Assembly (NCBI GenBank): GCA_963978895.1
Contig: OZ022242.1
Coordinates: forward strand, 26,640,424-26,704,423
Origin: Erpobdella octoculata
Taxonomy: Eukaryota > Annelida > Clitellata > Hirudinida > Erpobdellidae
Length of the DNA: 64,000 nt
Reading direction: 5' to 3'
Of the stretch, positions 41,938 to 53,078 are shown piece by piece. The translations under genes and the position numbers were made by a program. Every line of letters begins with the position of its first letter. The first letter of the stretch is position 1. The notes beneath the pieces were generated by a model that had not been told where the DNA came from, ran no database searches, and worked only from the letters and a program-made list of their open reading frames with translations.

Positions 41938-42223
41938 TACATACATAAACACACACACAGACACACATACATGCACATACACATACATACATACACACAT
42001 ACATACGCACATACATATATATATAGTTCCCGCTCGCTCACCCGCTCCGCTCCGCTCATTTTGTGACGGATTTCAAATTTTTTTTTTTATTTGACTCCCC
42101 TTGACTCTCAAGGTTGTGTGAAAATTTCATTACGATCGGATGAATGGTGTAGCAATGCATAAAGGACATTAACATACATATATATATATATATACAAACA
42201 TTCATTTTTATATATATAGATAT

Positions 42224-42259
<36 letters not shown>

Positions 42260-42605
42260 CTACACATATATCTATATATATATATATACATATACATATA
42301 TACACATATATCTATATATATATGTATACATAAACACAGACACAGACACACATACATGCACATACACATACATACATACACACATACATACGCACATACA
42401 TATATATATAGTTCCCGCTCGCTCACCCGCTCCGCTCCGCTCATTTTGTGACGGATTTCAAATTTTTTTTTATTTGACTCCCCTTGACTCTCAAGGTTGT
42501 GTGAAAATTTCATTACGATCGGATGAATTGTGTAGCAATGCATAAAGGACATTAACATACATAAATACATATATACAAACATTCATTTTTATATATATAG
42601 ATATA
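41938..42605. repeat. direct duplication of ~280 bp with RTE-like tail
   Basis: ACATAAACACACACACAGAC...AGTTCCCGCTCGCTCACCCG...CATTCATTTTTATATATATA occurs at 41941-42225 and again at 42327-42600 with few differences. The copies are separated by (TA)n. Confidence 0.85.
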
Positions 42606-42893
42606 CATAATATACATATATGTATATTTTTAAATTAAATAAACTGTGTTATAAAATTTTAAAAATCTGTAAGCATGGACAAAAACTCAATTAATATCCC
42701 ATCGACTATTTATTCCACCGCTAATATGGTGATATGATATATGCTAGGCCGACAGTTGATGGTTTTTCTTGCCAACTAACAGTTTATATTTATCTGCTAT
42801 TCCTTTCGTAATGGTAATTACTCGACAACTAAATGACCTGACAACTAGCAGTTTATGAACCGGGGGCCACTTTTTTATTGTCAAATACCAATA

Positions 42894-44198
42894 TCTATAT
42901 ATATAAAAGAACATGTCCTGACTGACTGACAGATGACTGACTGATAATCAACGCCGAGCTCAAACGCATCATCCTAGGAACGTGAAATTTGGAACTTATA
43001 TTACTTTTATAGCGTAAACATCCGCTAAAAAAGGATTTTTGAAAATTTTGCTCCTGAGGGGAAAAAACTGGAAAACAAACTTTTTTCTAAAACAATGTAT
43101 ATCTCGAAAACCAAAAATGAGGAGATTTTGAAATTTGGTATATATAGATTCTTTTTGAAAAATAAAAAGATACGTATTTCACCATTTTTTGAAAATTCGG
43201 TTTTCCGGATCTCAAATGTGGGTTAGAAAATTGGGTTATTTAGTTTTTAAAGTAGCTGCTACTCAAAAACTGTGAATGCTACAGGAGTGAAAATTAGTAT
43301 TTAGTTTCTACTCCAAAAATAATGAAATACGTGATTTAGCATTTTTTGAAAATTTGGTTTCCAGGACTTCAAATGTGGGGTGGAAAATAGGGTTATTTGT
43401 TTTTTAAAGTAACTGCTACTCAAAAACTGTAAATACCACAGATGTAAAAATTAGTATTTAGTTTCTATTCTAAAAATAAAGATATACGTGTTTTACCATT
43501 TTTTTAAAATTTGGTTTTCAGGACCTCAAATGTGGGGTGGAAAATAAGGTTATTTGGTTTTTAATGTAACTGCTACTCGAAAACAGTAGATGCTACAGGA
43601 GTAAAAATTAGTATTTGGTTTCTACTCCAGAAATAATGATATACGTGTTTTACCATTTTTTGAAAATTTGGTTTCCAGTTCCAGGACCTCAAATGTGAGG
43701 TGGAAAAAAGGTTATTTGATTTTAAAATAACTGCTACTCAAAAACTGTAAGTGCTACAGATGTGAAAAATAGTATTTTGAGGTTTTGTGCCGGTTAAAAG
43801 TAAATGAGTTCAGTTTATCACCGGACGGACGGGCCAAGCCGTTATTTTAGGGTCTTCATACGGCCCTGCCCAAACCTTAAATCAAGGTGGGACGGGCCGA
43901 GATTTTTAACCAAGTATATAGAGATTTTAGTGATTTTGGGGTGTTCAGGCTAAACGTGAAGTCAAGGTGGGACGGGCCGAAGTTTTTCATCAAGTATATA
44001 AAACTTCTAGGCCTGTAAAAACGGGCCGGGCCCATATTAGATGCCGGGCCAGGAATTTCGGTTTTTGAAACGGGTTGGGCCAAGTTGTCGACGGGCCGAG
44101 CAGAGACCTAAAAAATTGATCCGGGCAGTACTCTACTATGTATGCACGGTTCAAATTCTCAAATTTCATGGGAGCGAAGCCGCTACGGGCACTGCTAG
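42894..44198 (+). mobile_element. Helitron family 2, copy B (1305 bp)
   Basis: It starts TCTATATATATAAAAGAAC and ends ACGGGCACTGCTAG. It is inserted between A (42893) and T (44199) with no target duplication; joining the flanks reproduces the unoccupied sequence at 47099-47117 base for base. It has four ~155-bp units instead of the seven in copy A. A short AGCG/CGCT hairpin lies 11 nt before CTAG. Confidence 0.88.
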
Positions 44199-44298
44199 TT
44201 ATTTATAACGAGAGACTCGTCGAGAGTCTGTCAATTGTTGATATGTTCAGTAAAAATGAAACTTCAAAAACTTTATTGTCAAAAGTAAACAAATTATT

Positions 44299-44610
44299 AC
44301 CCACTTTTATTACTTAATTTGACTTCTCTGTCTGTCTGTATGTATTACTGTCGTCAAACTTTGTAATCGATTTAAAACTAACTTCCCGATGAGCTAGAGA
44401 CTTAAAAATGTAAGCATACATTTTTCCCCGTGCATTTCATAAGCTTTTCACCTTGTTACGAGTGTCTGCTAGCTTTACCTCAGTATACTAAGCGAGTCTG
44501 CCAGCTTAACTCCAGTAACAAGAGTGGGGCAATCCCGAAAATCCTGCTGTTGTTGAATATTCAGCTCCGCCCCGAGGCGGAGATTATTTTATATATACAT
44601 ATACATAATA
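44299..44610. repeat. second copy of the 40797-41098 repeat
   Basis: Near-identical to 40797-41098, from CCCACTTTTATTACTTAATT to GGCGGAGATTATTTTATATA, inserted in the hAT-derived repeat after AAACAAATTATT. Confidence 0.85.
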
Positions 44611-44936
44611 TACATATATGTATATTTTTAAATTAAATAAATTGTGTTATAAAATTTTGAAAATCTGTAAGCATGGACAAAAACGCAATTAATATCCCAT
44701 CGACTACTTATTCCTCCGCTAATATGGTGATATGATATATGCTAGGCCGTCAGTTGATGGTTTTTCTTGCTGTTGTGATGTTTATTTGTTCAGAAATCAG
44801 GTATCGATTTACAGAATGTAACTGGATTTAGAATCATAATAACTAGAAAGTAAAACATTAACTAATTTATATTTCTTGTAACCGGAACGTTACCTTTTGG
44901 GAAATAGGTTATCGATATTAATTTATATACATATAC

Positions 44937-45049
<113 letters not shown>

Positions 45050-45186
45050 CATATACATACACATATATATATATAACACTTGCCAACTAACAGTTTATAT
45101 TTATCTGCTATTCCTTTCGTAATGGTAATTACTCGACAACTAAATGACCTGACAACTAGCAGTTTATGAACTGGGGGCCACTTTTT

Positions 45187-45592
45187 ACCAATGCTTTTAT
45201 TAACTCGTCGTCTCTGTTTTTCTGTCTGTCTGTTTGTTTCTCTGTCTGTCTGTTTGTTTCTCTGTCTGTCTGTTTGTTTCTCTGTCTGTCTGTTTGTTTC
45301 TCTGTCTGTTTTAAATCTTGCAATCAATTTTTGAGTCACTTCCTGATGATAGATTTTTTTCAAATTTTGCATACATGCTCAAAATAGAAGACAATGCAAT
45401 ATTCAATTATTAGTTTTACAATAAGTCAATTAATTTAGTTAATTTTAATTAATTTCGATATTTCGATATAATTAAGATATTTCGGCTTTAATATAAAATA
45501 AAAGAGTAATATAAGAAAAAATTGATTGCAAAATTTGTGTTTTAATTACATACAAGAGCATTGGTTTTAAAAATTCGTTTTTAATTTACTTG
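45187..45592. mobile_element. ACC...CTTG repeat, monomeric copy (406 bp)
   Basis: It has the same ends as the 776-797-bp copies at 11659, 31098 and 49451 but only one internal unit. The unoccupied T-run is visible at 47083-47088. Confidence 0.8.
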
Positions 45593-45733
45593 TTTATTGT
45601 CAAATACCAATATTGTTTATAACGAGAGACACGTCGAGAGTCTGTCAATTGTTGATATGTTCAGTAAAAATGAAGATCCTGCCGTTGTTGAATATTCAGC
45701 TCCGCCCCGAGGTGGAGATTATTTTATATATAC

Positions 45734-46150
45734 ACTAGCGGGGGTGCCCGGCGTTGCCCGAGGTTTTTGTAATGTTTGTCTTTCTCGCTTAGGTTTCCTT
45801 CCTCGCTTGCTTTCCCGCACCAGCTCGCGTTCCCGGTCGCTTTCTCGTTCCCGGCCGTTTTCCCGCTCTTGGTCGCTTTTCCTCTCCCGTTTGCTTTCCC
45901 GTCCCCACTTGCTTTCCCGCTCACGCTTGCTCTCCCATTCCCGCTCACGCTTGCTCTCTCGATCCCGTTAACGCTTGCTCTCCCGTTCTCGCTCACACTT
46001 GCTCTCCCGTTCTCGCTCACGCTTGCTCTCCCGTTCCCGTTCTCGCTCATTTTCTCGTTTTCATTCTTTCCTAACTTTTTTTAGCGCCTCAAAACGTAAA
46101 ATAGATTTGCTAAAACTGGCTAAAACTTGCTTGAAGCCTTCAAACGTTGT
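45734..46150 (-). mobile_element. Helitron family-1 copy with minisatellite
   Basis: CTAGCGGGGGTGCCCGGCG at the left is the inverted 3' end. An array of CGCTTGCTCTCCCGTTC-type units follows, then AAAACGTAAAATAGATTTGC, also found at 41603. Confidence 0.65.
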
Positions 46151-46815
<665 letters not shown>

Positions 46816-47091
46816 TATACATAATATACATATATGTATATTTTTAAATTAAATAAATTGTGTTATAAAATTTTAAAAATCTGTAAGCACGGACAAAAAC
46901 GCAATTAATATCCCATCGACTACTTATTCCTCCGCTAATATGGTGATATGATATATGCTAGGCCGACAGTTGATGGTTTTTCTTGCCAACTAACAGTTTA
47001 TATTTATCTGCTATTCCTTTCGTAATGGTAATTACTCGACAACTAAATGACCTGACAACTAGCAGTTTATGAACCGGGGGCCACTTTTTTA

Positions 47092-47322
47092 TTGTCAAAT
47101 ACCAATATTATTTATAACGAGAGACTTGTCGAGAGTCTGTCAATTGTTGATATGTTCAGTAAAAATGAAACTTCAAAAACTTTATTGTCAAAAGTAAACA
47201 AATTATTAAAATTGTATTTGGTTTTTCCGATATCAAATGCAACACCAGAAAGAAGTTTTTCGGCATTGCGTCGAAATAAAACCTTTAACTATTTGCAGTC
47301 AAGAATGACCCAAACTAAATGA
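47092..47322 (+). pseudogene. hAT transposase C-terminus (hATC)
   Basis: The frame gives SLSIVDMFSKNETSKTLLSK, then LYLVFPISNATPERSFSALR and RNKTFNYLQSRMTQTK. P.S.AT.ERSFSALRRIK...RS.M is the dimerisation motif of DUF4371-type hAT transposases. Only the C-terminal 76 residues remain. Partial copies of its 5' half lie at 44205-44298 and 45597-45672. Confidence 0.8.
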
Positions 47323-47413
47323 AACTATGTCATGTTTTTAACTGTACATAAAGAAAAAAAAACAGACAATCGAAACTTGTTGGAAATTTGACAGTAAAGT
47401 TGGTGATTAGTGA

Positions 47414-47794
47414 TTACGTCTTGCCAACTACAGCAGTTTTTAAAATGAGATATATAATGGTCATAAGCTTGGCCGATAGTTTGTGATTACGATATGCCAT
47501 AACTAGAACTTTATACATTTTTGACCTCCGAGAATGGCACAGAGCGACCATCGAATCCGGGAGCAGTGGGTTTTTGGCGGGTATGACTATGACGTCGATT
47601 TCCGATCCCTTCCACAATTTTGTTTCACATATATTTGTTTGGTATAACCTGACCCTGTAAGTTAAATTTGTTATTTTGTTTTGTTTCATGGTTATGCTAG
47701 GCAGTAGGTACCACTCCTTCTCACCAGTTTCATTTATGTCTGACACAACTGACAGAATTTTATCCTCGCTATGAGACCGCGTGTCATAGCTCAT
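47414..47794 (-). CDS. hypothetical 126-residue frame
   Basis: An open frame begins MSYDTRSHSEDKILSVVSDI and ends KTAVVGKT. It has mixed composition, no repeats, and no domain I recognise. It may be part of a mobile element, since its end lies beside the hAT remnant. Without splice or homology support it is only a candidate. Confidence 0.25.
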   Translation of the reverse strand: MSYDTRSHSEDKILSVVSDINETGEKEWYLLPSITMKQNKITNLTYRVRLYQTNICETKLWKGSEIDVIVIPAKNPLLPDSMVALCHSRRSKMYKVLVMAYRNHKLSAKLMTIIYLILKTAVVGKT

Positions 47795-48318
47795 CCCAAA
47801 GCATCATCTTCCACATTTTTATTTAATTTAGTAGGTAATATCCCAGTAACATCAAGATAATTTCCAGCCATGATAAAACAATGTGTAAAAATAAAAACCA
47901 TAGAATAACATTAATCGTGTTCACTTTTAAATTTATAGCCAAGGCTTGTGGGTGGAGCTGAATATTATTAGTAGTTGGCGGCCTGTCAATCATAGACATC
48001 ACGTGCCTGCCAATCATTGCTTGTTTATCTCATCAACTCCGGTAACGGCAGGATGGTCGTTGCTATTGACCCGGCGGTTTGCCGTGGAAATAATCGGTAA
48101 AATTGAAACTGAGCCGGCGGCAGTACCGCCGGTGAAATTGCTACTGAGCCGGCATTCTCGCCGGTGAAATAATAGGTAAAATTGTTACTGAGCCAGCAGT
48201 ACCGCCGGTGAAAAAATCGGTAAAATTGCTATTGTGCCGGCAGTACCGCCGTGCCAATATTTGGTAAAATTGCTACTGAGCCGGCAGTACCGCCGTGGCA
48301 ATTATCGGTAAAATTGCT

Positions 48319-49324
48319 GGGTTAGTGCCTACTGATCCCAGGACAACTGATCCCAGGACAACTGATCCCAGTACAACTGATCCCAGGACAACTGATCCCA
48401 GGACAACCGATCCCAGTACAACTGATCCCTCGGACAACTGATCCCATAGACAACTGATCCCACGTACAACTGATCCCATAGACAACTGATCCCATAGACA
48501 TAAGCAACTCATTTTTGACGACAATGGTGGTGGTGATGATGCTTACGTAGTCAGCTTACGATGGCTGGCTGCATACGACAACGGAGGTGGTGATAATGAT
48601 ACTGGCTACTCCAGTTAGTAAACAGAGAAATAATATTTAGTATAAGCGCACGAGGGCACGATACACAGTCGAAATGAAATTGACAAGTTCGTATTACTTT
48701 TCATCGTTTCACTCCTTTCTGCGTGAAGTTCATAATGAGAAATGAGAAATGGAACCGTGCCAATCTAAAAATAATAGAGTTTAGCTCATTTCAGAAGTTG
48801 TTTTTTCGAAGATATGAATTAAATGAATTAATGAAGACACTCCAACATTAATTCTTATCGGCTTATTTAGGAGTCCATGACTAGGACCATCACTACAGCA
48901 TCCAAACATACTCATACATACATACATACATACATACATACATACATACATACATACATACATACATACATACATACATACATACATACATACATACATA
49001 CATACATACATACATACATACATACATACATACATACATACATACATACACATACATAATTCGTACATACAAACAGAAATCGGAAATTATGTATGTTAAT
49101 ATCAGTTTATTGATTGCAGAAACAGTGAAATATAAAATGATGCAGATATGGGATCAGTTGTCTATGGGATCAGTTGTCTATGGGATCAGTTGTCCGTGGG
49201 ATCAGTTATCCGTGGGATCAGTTGTCCCGGGATCAGTTGTCCCGGGATCAGTTGTCCTGGGATCAGTAGTCCTGGGATCAGTAGTCCTGGGATCAGTTGT
49301 CCTGGGATCAGTTGCGATGATCCC
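48319..49324. mobile_element. foldback-type element, copy 2 (1006 bp)
   Basis: It starts GGGTTAGTGCCTACTG and ends CAGTTGCGATGATCCC, with an exact 9-bp duplication AAAATTGCT (48310-48318, 49325-49333). The arms are about 11 tandem 15-bp units each (48334-48505 and 49149-49320) in inverted orientation. The core contains (CATA)n. It is inverted relative to copy 1. Confidence 0.92.
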
Positions 49325-49450
49325 AAAATTGCTATTGTGGCGGTCATTTTTGTAATAATTTTTTTTCTGATTATTTTGCAGGACCACGGCGGTTTTTTTT
49401 TATAAAAATAATTTTTTATGAATAATTTGCAGAAACACGCCGGTTTTTTT

Positions 49451-50226
49451 ACCAATGCTTTTATTAACTCGTCGGCTCTGTTTCTCTGTCTGTTTCTCTG
49501 TCTGTTTCAAATCTTGCAATCAATTTTTGAGTCACTTCCTGATGATAGATTTTTTTCAAATTTTGCATACATGCTCAAGATAGAAGACAATGCAATATTC
49601 AATTATTAGTTTTACAATAAGTCAATTAATTTAGTTAATTTTCTTGAGGATTTTATCGAGGGGTTTCTTAAGGGTTTTCTTGAGGGTTTTCTTGAGGGTT
49701 TTCTGGAGGGTTTTCTTGAGGGTTTTCTTGACCACAAAACGCTAACCGACTGGCAGACTATTTTACCAAGTTAACACGAACCACACTCACTGACCGCGAT
49801 TCTCAAGCGTGTACGAAATTTTCATGAAAATAGTTGAGATATCTAAATTCGATGCTTTTTGATGATATTTTTATTATTATTACCAATGCTTTTATTAACT
49901 CGTCGTCTCTGTTTCTCTGTCTGTCTGTTTGTTTCTCTGTTTGTTTCAAATCTTGCAATCAATTTTTGAGTCACTTCCTGATGATAGATTTTTTCAAATT
50001 TTGCATACATGCTTAAAATAGAAGACAATGCAATATTCAATTATTAGTTTTACAATAAGTCAATTAATATAGATAATTTTAATTAATTTCGATATTTCGA
50101 TATAATTAAGATATTTCGACTTTAACATAAAATAAAAGAGTAATATAATAAAAAATTGATTGCAAAATTTGTGTTTTAATTACATATAAGAGCATTGGTT
50201 TTAAAAATTCGTTTTTAATTTACTTG
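49451..50226. mobile_element. ACC...CTTG repeat, dimeric copy (776 bp)
   Basis: Same ends and internal duplication as 31098-31894, including TTGAGGGTTTTC units at 49646-49730. It is absent from the matching site of copy 1 (30707-30721). Confidence 0.8.
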
Positions 50227-50302
50227 TTTATAATTATTTTCTAATGAATATTTTTTAGGACAACCAAAATCAGCGACTAGGACTAGAATAACTTATGAGA
50301 AC

Positions 50303-50868
50303 AACGAGGGAGAAGTTGGCTGCGCAGCTGGATCCCCGAACTATAGTGCAAAAAAAGTTCGTGCATTGGGGTTGTGCTATAGATCGTTGGAAAGGTATTT
50401 AAAAAAGAAATATAATGGTGTAAAATAAATTTAATATTAATCTACATGGCTCCAAACGCAAGTGAAAAATCGTCTCCATACATTTACATAGGGACGATTT
50501 TTCACTTGCGTTTGGAGCCATGTAGATTAAAATTTTCGACTGCATTGGGGTTCTAACTTAATGCATTAGAAAGACAAATATATTAGCTAAACATAGAAAC
50601 TAATTTTTTGAAAATAGTCCAACAAATAAAAAAGTTATGAAGCAAAATATAGATCAGGGTATGAACAATCGTCTCCATACATTTACATAGGGACGGCGAC
50701 GGTTTTTCGCCTATAACTTTTTTATTTTTTGCAATATTAAATTTATTTTTACATCATTATATTTCTTTTTTAAATACCTTTCCAACGATCTATAGCACAA
50801 CCCCAATGCACGAACTTTTTTTTGCACTATAGTTCGGGGATCCAGCTGCGCAGCCAACTTCTGCCTCA
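50303..50868. mobile_element. palindromic foldback element, TSD TATGAGAAC
   Basis: This 566-bp insert has arms of about 130 bp (GAAGTTGGCTGCGCAGCTGG, ACTATAGTGCAAAAAAAGTT, GTGCATTGGGGTTGTGC and their complements). It is flanked by the 9-bp duplication TATGAGAAC (50294-50302, 50869-50877). Inside, 50441-50533 holds a perfect 37-bp inverted repeat with an 18-nt loop. The empty site is at 30782-30790. No coding capacity. Confidence 0.9.
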
Positions 50869-51534
50869 TATGAGAACAGGCTTCTCAAATAGAGAGATGT
50901 TAAGAAGTTAGAGATAGAGTGGTATGCAAAAAAATAAAGGTGAACCAACTACGCCACTTGCTAGGAAAATAGAAGCTTTAGTGAGCTTGCGACGACGCTT
51001 CTGGAATAGTATAAGTTTTTTTGCGTCATTAACTAGCGCTTGCAAATATCTGTTTGCCCTTCCCCGTTACGCTTTCGGGCTTGAAAAAACTGCTTTGGTG
51101 ATTTCGTCGCTGTCGTGACGTAACTGTACATCGACCAGTCATTATGGTGTGCTCGTGCTACAGGTTTAGACAATTTTTTTTCATTATAGTGTAAATAAAT
51201 TTAACAAGAATAAAAAAATTACAACTAATTGCATGAGTACACTTTTTATTACTAGTCTGGCACAAAACCAGTTGATATGAAACAAGTAAAGAAAAAAACG
51301 AGTTTTTCAAAAGAAACTTTTATTTCAAGTAAACTTGATTTGCAAATCTAAAAGACAAACAGAAAAGTTTGTAACAACAATAATAATAATAATAAAACAA
51401 ATCAAAACATTTAGTAACTGCCTCGACAGTGGGTGCAAAAAAAGCCCTGCTAGTTGGTGTTTTATTAATTTTCTGGCAAAAATGCACCCACTGCAGGAAG
51501 CAGTCACACATAATCGTGTCCCCTATGTTTGCAT

Positions 51535-51776
51535 TAGAGGTGTGCGCGGGGATGACTTTTCGTCCCCATCCCCAACCGTCCCCGTGAGTGTCATCCCCAT
51601 CCCCATCCATCCCCGCCATTATCGTCCCCATTCCCAACCGTCCCCGCAGTATTTCATCCCCATCCCCAACCATCCCCGCAGTCCATAAATCTTTCATCCC
51701 CATCCCCATCCGTCCCCGCACCGTTTATTCCCAATTTTTATTCAATCCTGTACTAGTCATTATTTTTAACTTAAGT

Positions 51777-51846
<70 letters not shown>

Positions 51847-53070
51847 GTAATTACACTGTAATAGGAATCAATACAATTTATTTGAGACCATGAATAAATA
51901 AAAGTCCATCGACGTTTTTTTCACTTAGCTGAGTTCGTCTATCATTTATTGTTAGTCCACCCATTGAAAATACTCTTTCAGAGGATGTGCTTGCTGCTGG
52001 CACACTCAAAATATTTTCTGTGACTTGGGATAGTTTTGGCCATTTCTTTGAGTTTTTTTCCCAGAAACTGAGCAAATCACCTTTTACGTTTTCTTCCTTT
52101 AATGCCAAATAGTCAGCAACCTTATAAAAATAATTAACATTGTGAAACTAGTTGCTCATGTAAGCAAAAGTAATTAATAACAATGAACCAGTCTAAAAAA
52201 AAACTTTCTTGCTTTTAATATAAAGATAATTTAATAATAAAACTTACTTCATTCCAAAATGAATTTGTTGACGTTGTGGTGTACAAGCTGGCATAAAAGT
52301 CATCCTCAAGTTTTCTTTTTTTGACGGGTTGTTTTTCTGAAAAGTCATCTTATTCTTGTGGCTCAGAATTTACTGTTATGTCATCTACCAGCTTTTGTAG
52401 ATCTGTATATGACAACAGACTTTTCTGTGGCACTGGTGATTGTGACATACAAAAATCGATGTGAGTGCTTAACCCACTGGTATCATCGCAAAATTTCCAC
52501 TTCAGAATTGATTTGCATTTTTCACATTTAACGAATGCGTTATCGTTACTACTCTGACTAGCTTCACTAGCTTGAATGACTTCCAAACAACACTCTTTCC
52601 TTTGTCACATTCGTATGTACTGACACGATCACTGTTGGAGTTAACTAATTTTTGAATGTCAGCCTTTTCCATATTTAACTTGAAATTCGAACTACGATTT
52701 CGAAAATTAAACAAATAATGCAACCTACGACTCGAAAACTTTCGGTAATTCATTATCAGCGATAAACAACAGCGCGTTGCCAAGATTAAAAAACGTTAGC
52801 AATGATAATTATTACTTGATAAATTTTCGGTAAAGTAAAAAATAATTATTTTTTATAAAACAAAATAAAATAATTTTATTTTTGTGGTGATACCGCAAAA
52901 ACTCGTCCCCATCCCCGCGGTAGTCCCGCAACGTTTTTTTCCATCCCCGCGGTAACCCCGCAAAGTCGTCCCCAATACCGCGGTATCCCCACCGCGTTCG
53001 TCCCCATTTCCGCGGAATTACCGCAAAATCCGCGGTATTCCCGCCGTCCCCACTACCGTGCACACCTCTA
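51535..53070. mobile_element. hAT element, TSD GTTTGCAT
   Basis: The 1536-bp element has TIRs TAGAGGTGTGC / GCACACCTCTA and an 8-bp duplication GTTTGCAT (51527-51534, 53071-53078). The empty site is at 32253-32260 in copy 1. Subterminal arrays of CCCCATCCCCAACCGTCCCCG type occur at both ends, in opposite orientation. A (TA)n tract lies at 51779-51843. Confidence 0.95.
51878..52680 (-). pseudogene. hAT transposase remnant: BED finger and hATC only
   Basis: Near 52680-52350 the minus strand gives MEKADIQKLVNSNSDRVSTY and, after a frameshift, VKCEKCKSILKWKFC...STHIDFC, a BED-type C2HC finger for DNA binding. After a gap, 52108-51878 gives WPKLSQVTENILSVPAAST then SSERVFSMGGLTINDRRTQL, the hATC dimerisation domain. 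The catalytic core between them is absent, so this is an internal-deletion derivative. Confidence 0.85.
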
Positions 53071-53078
53071 GTTTGCAT

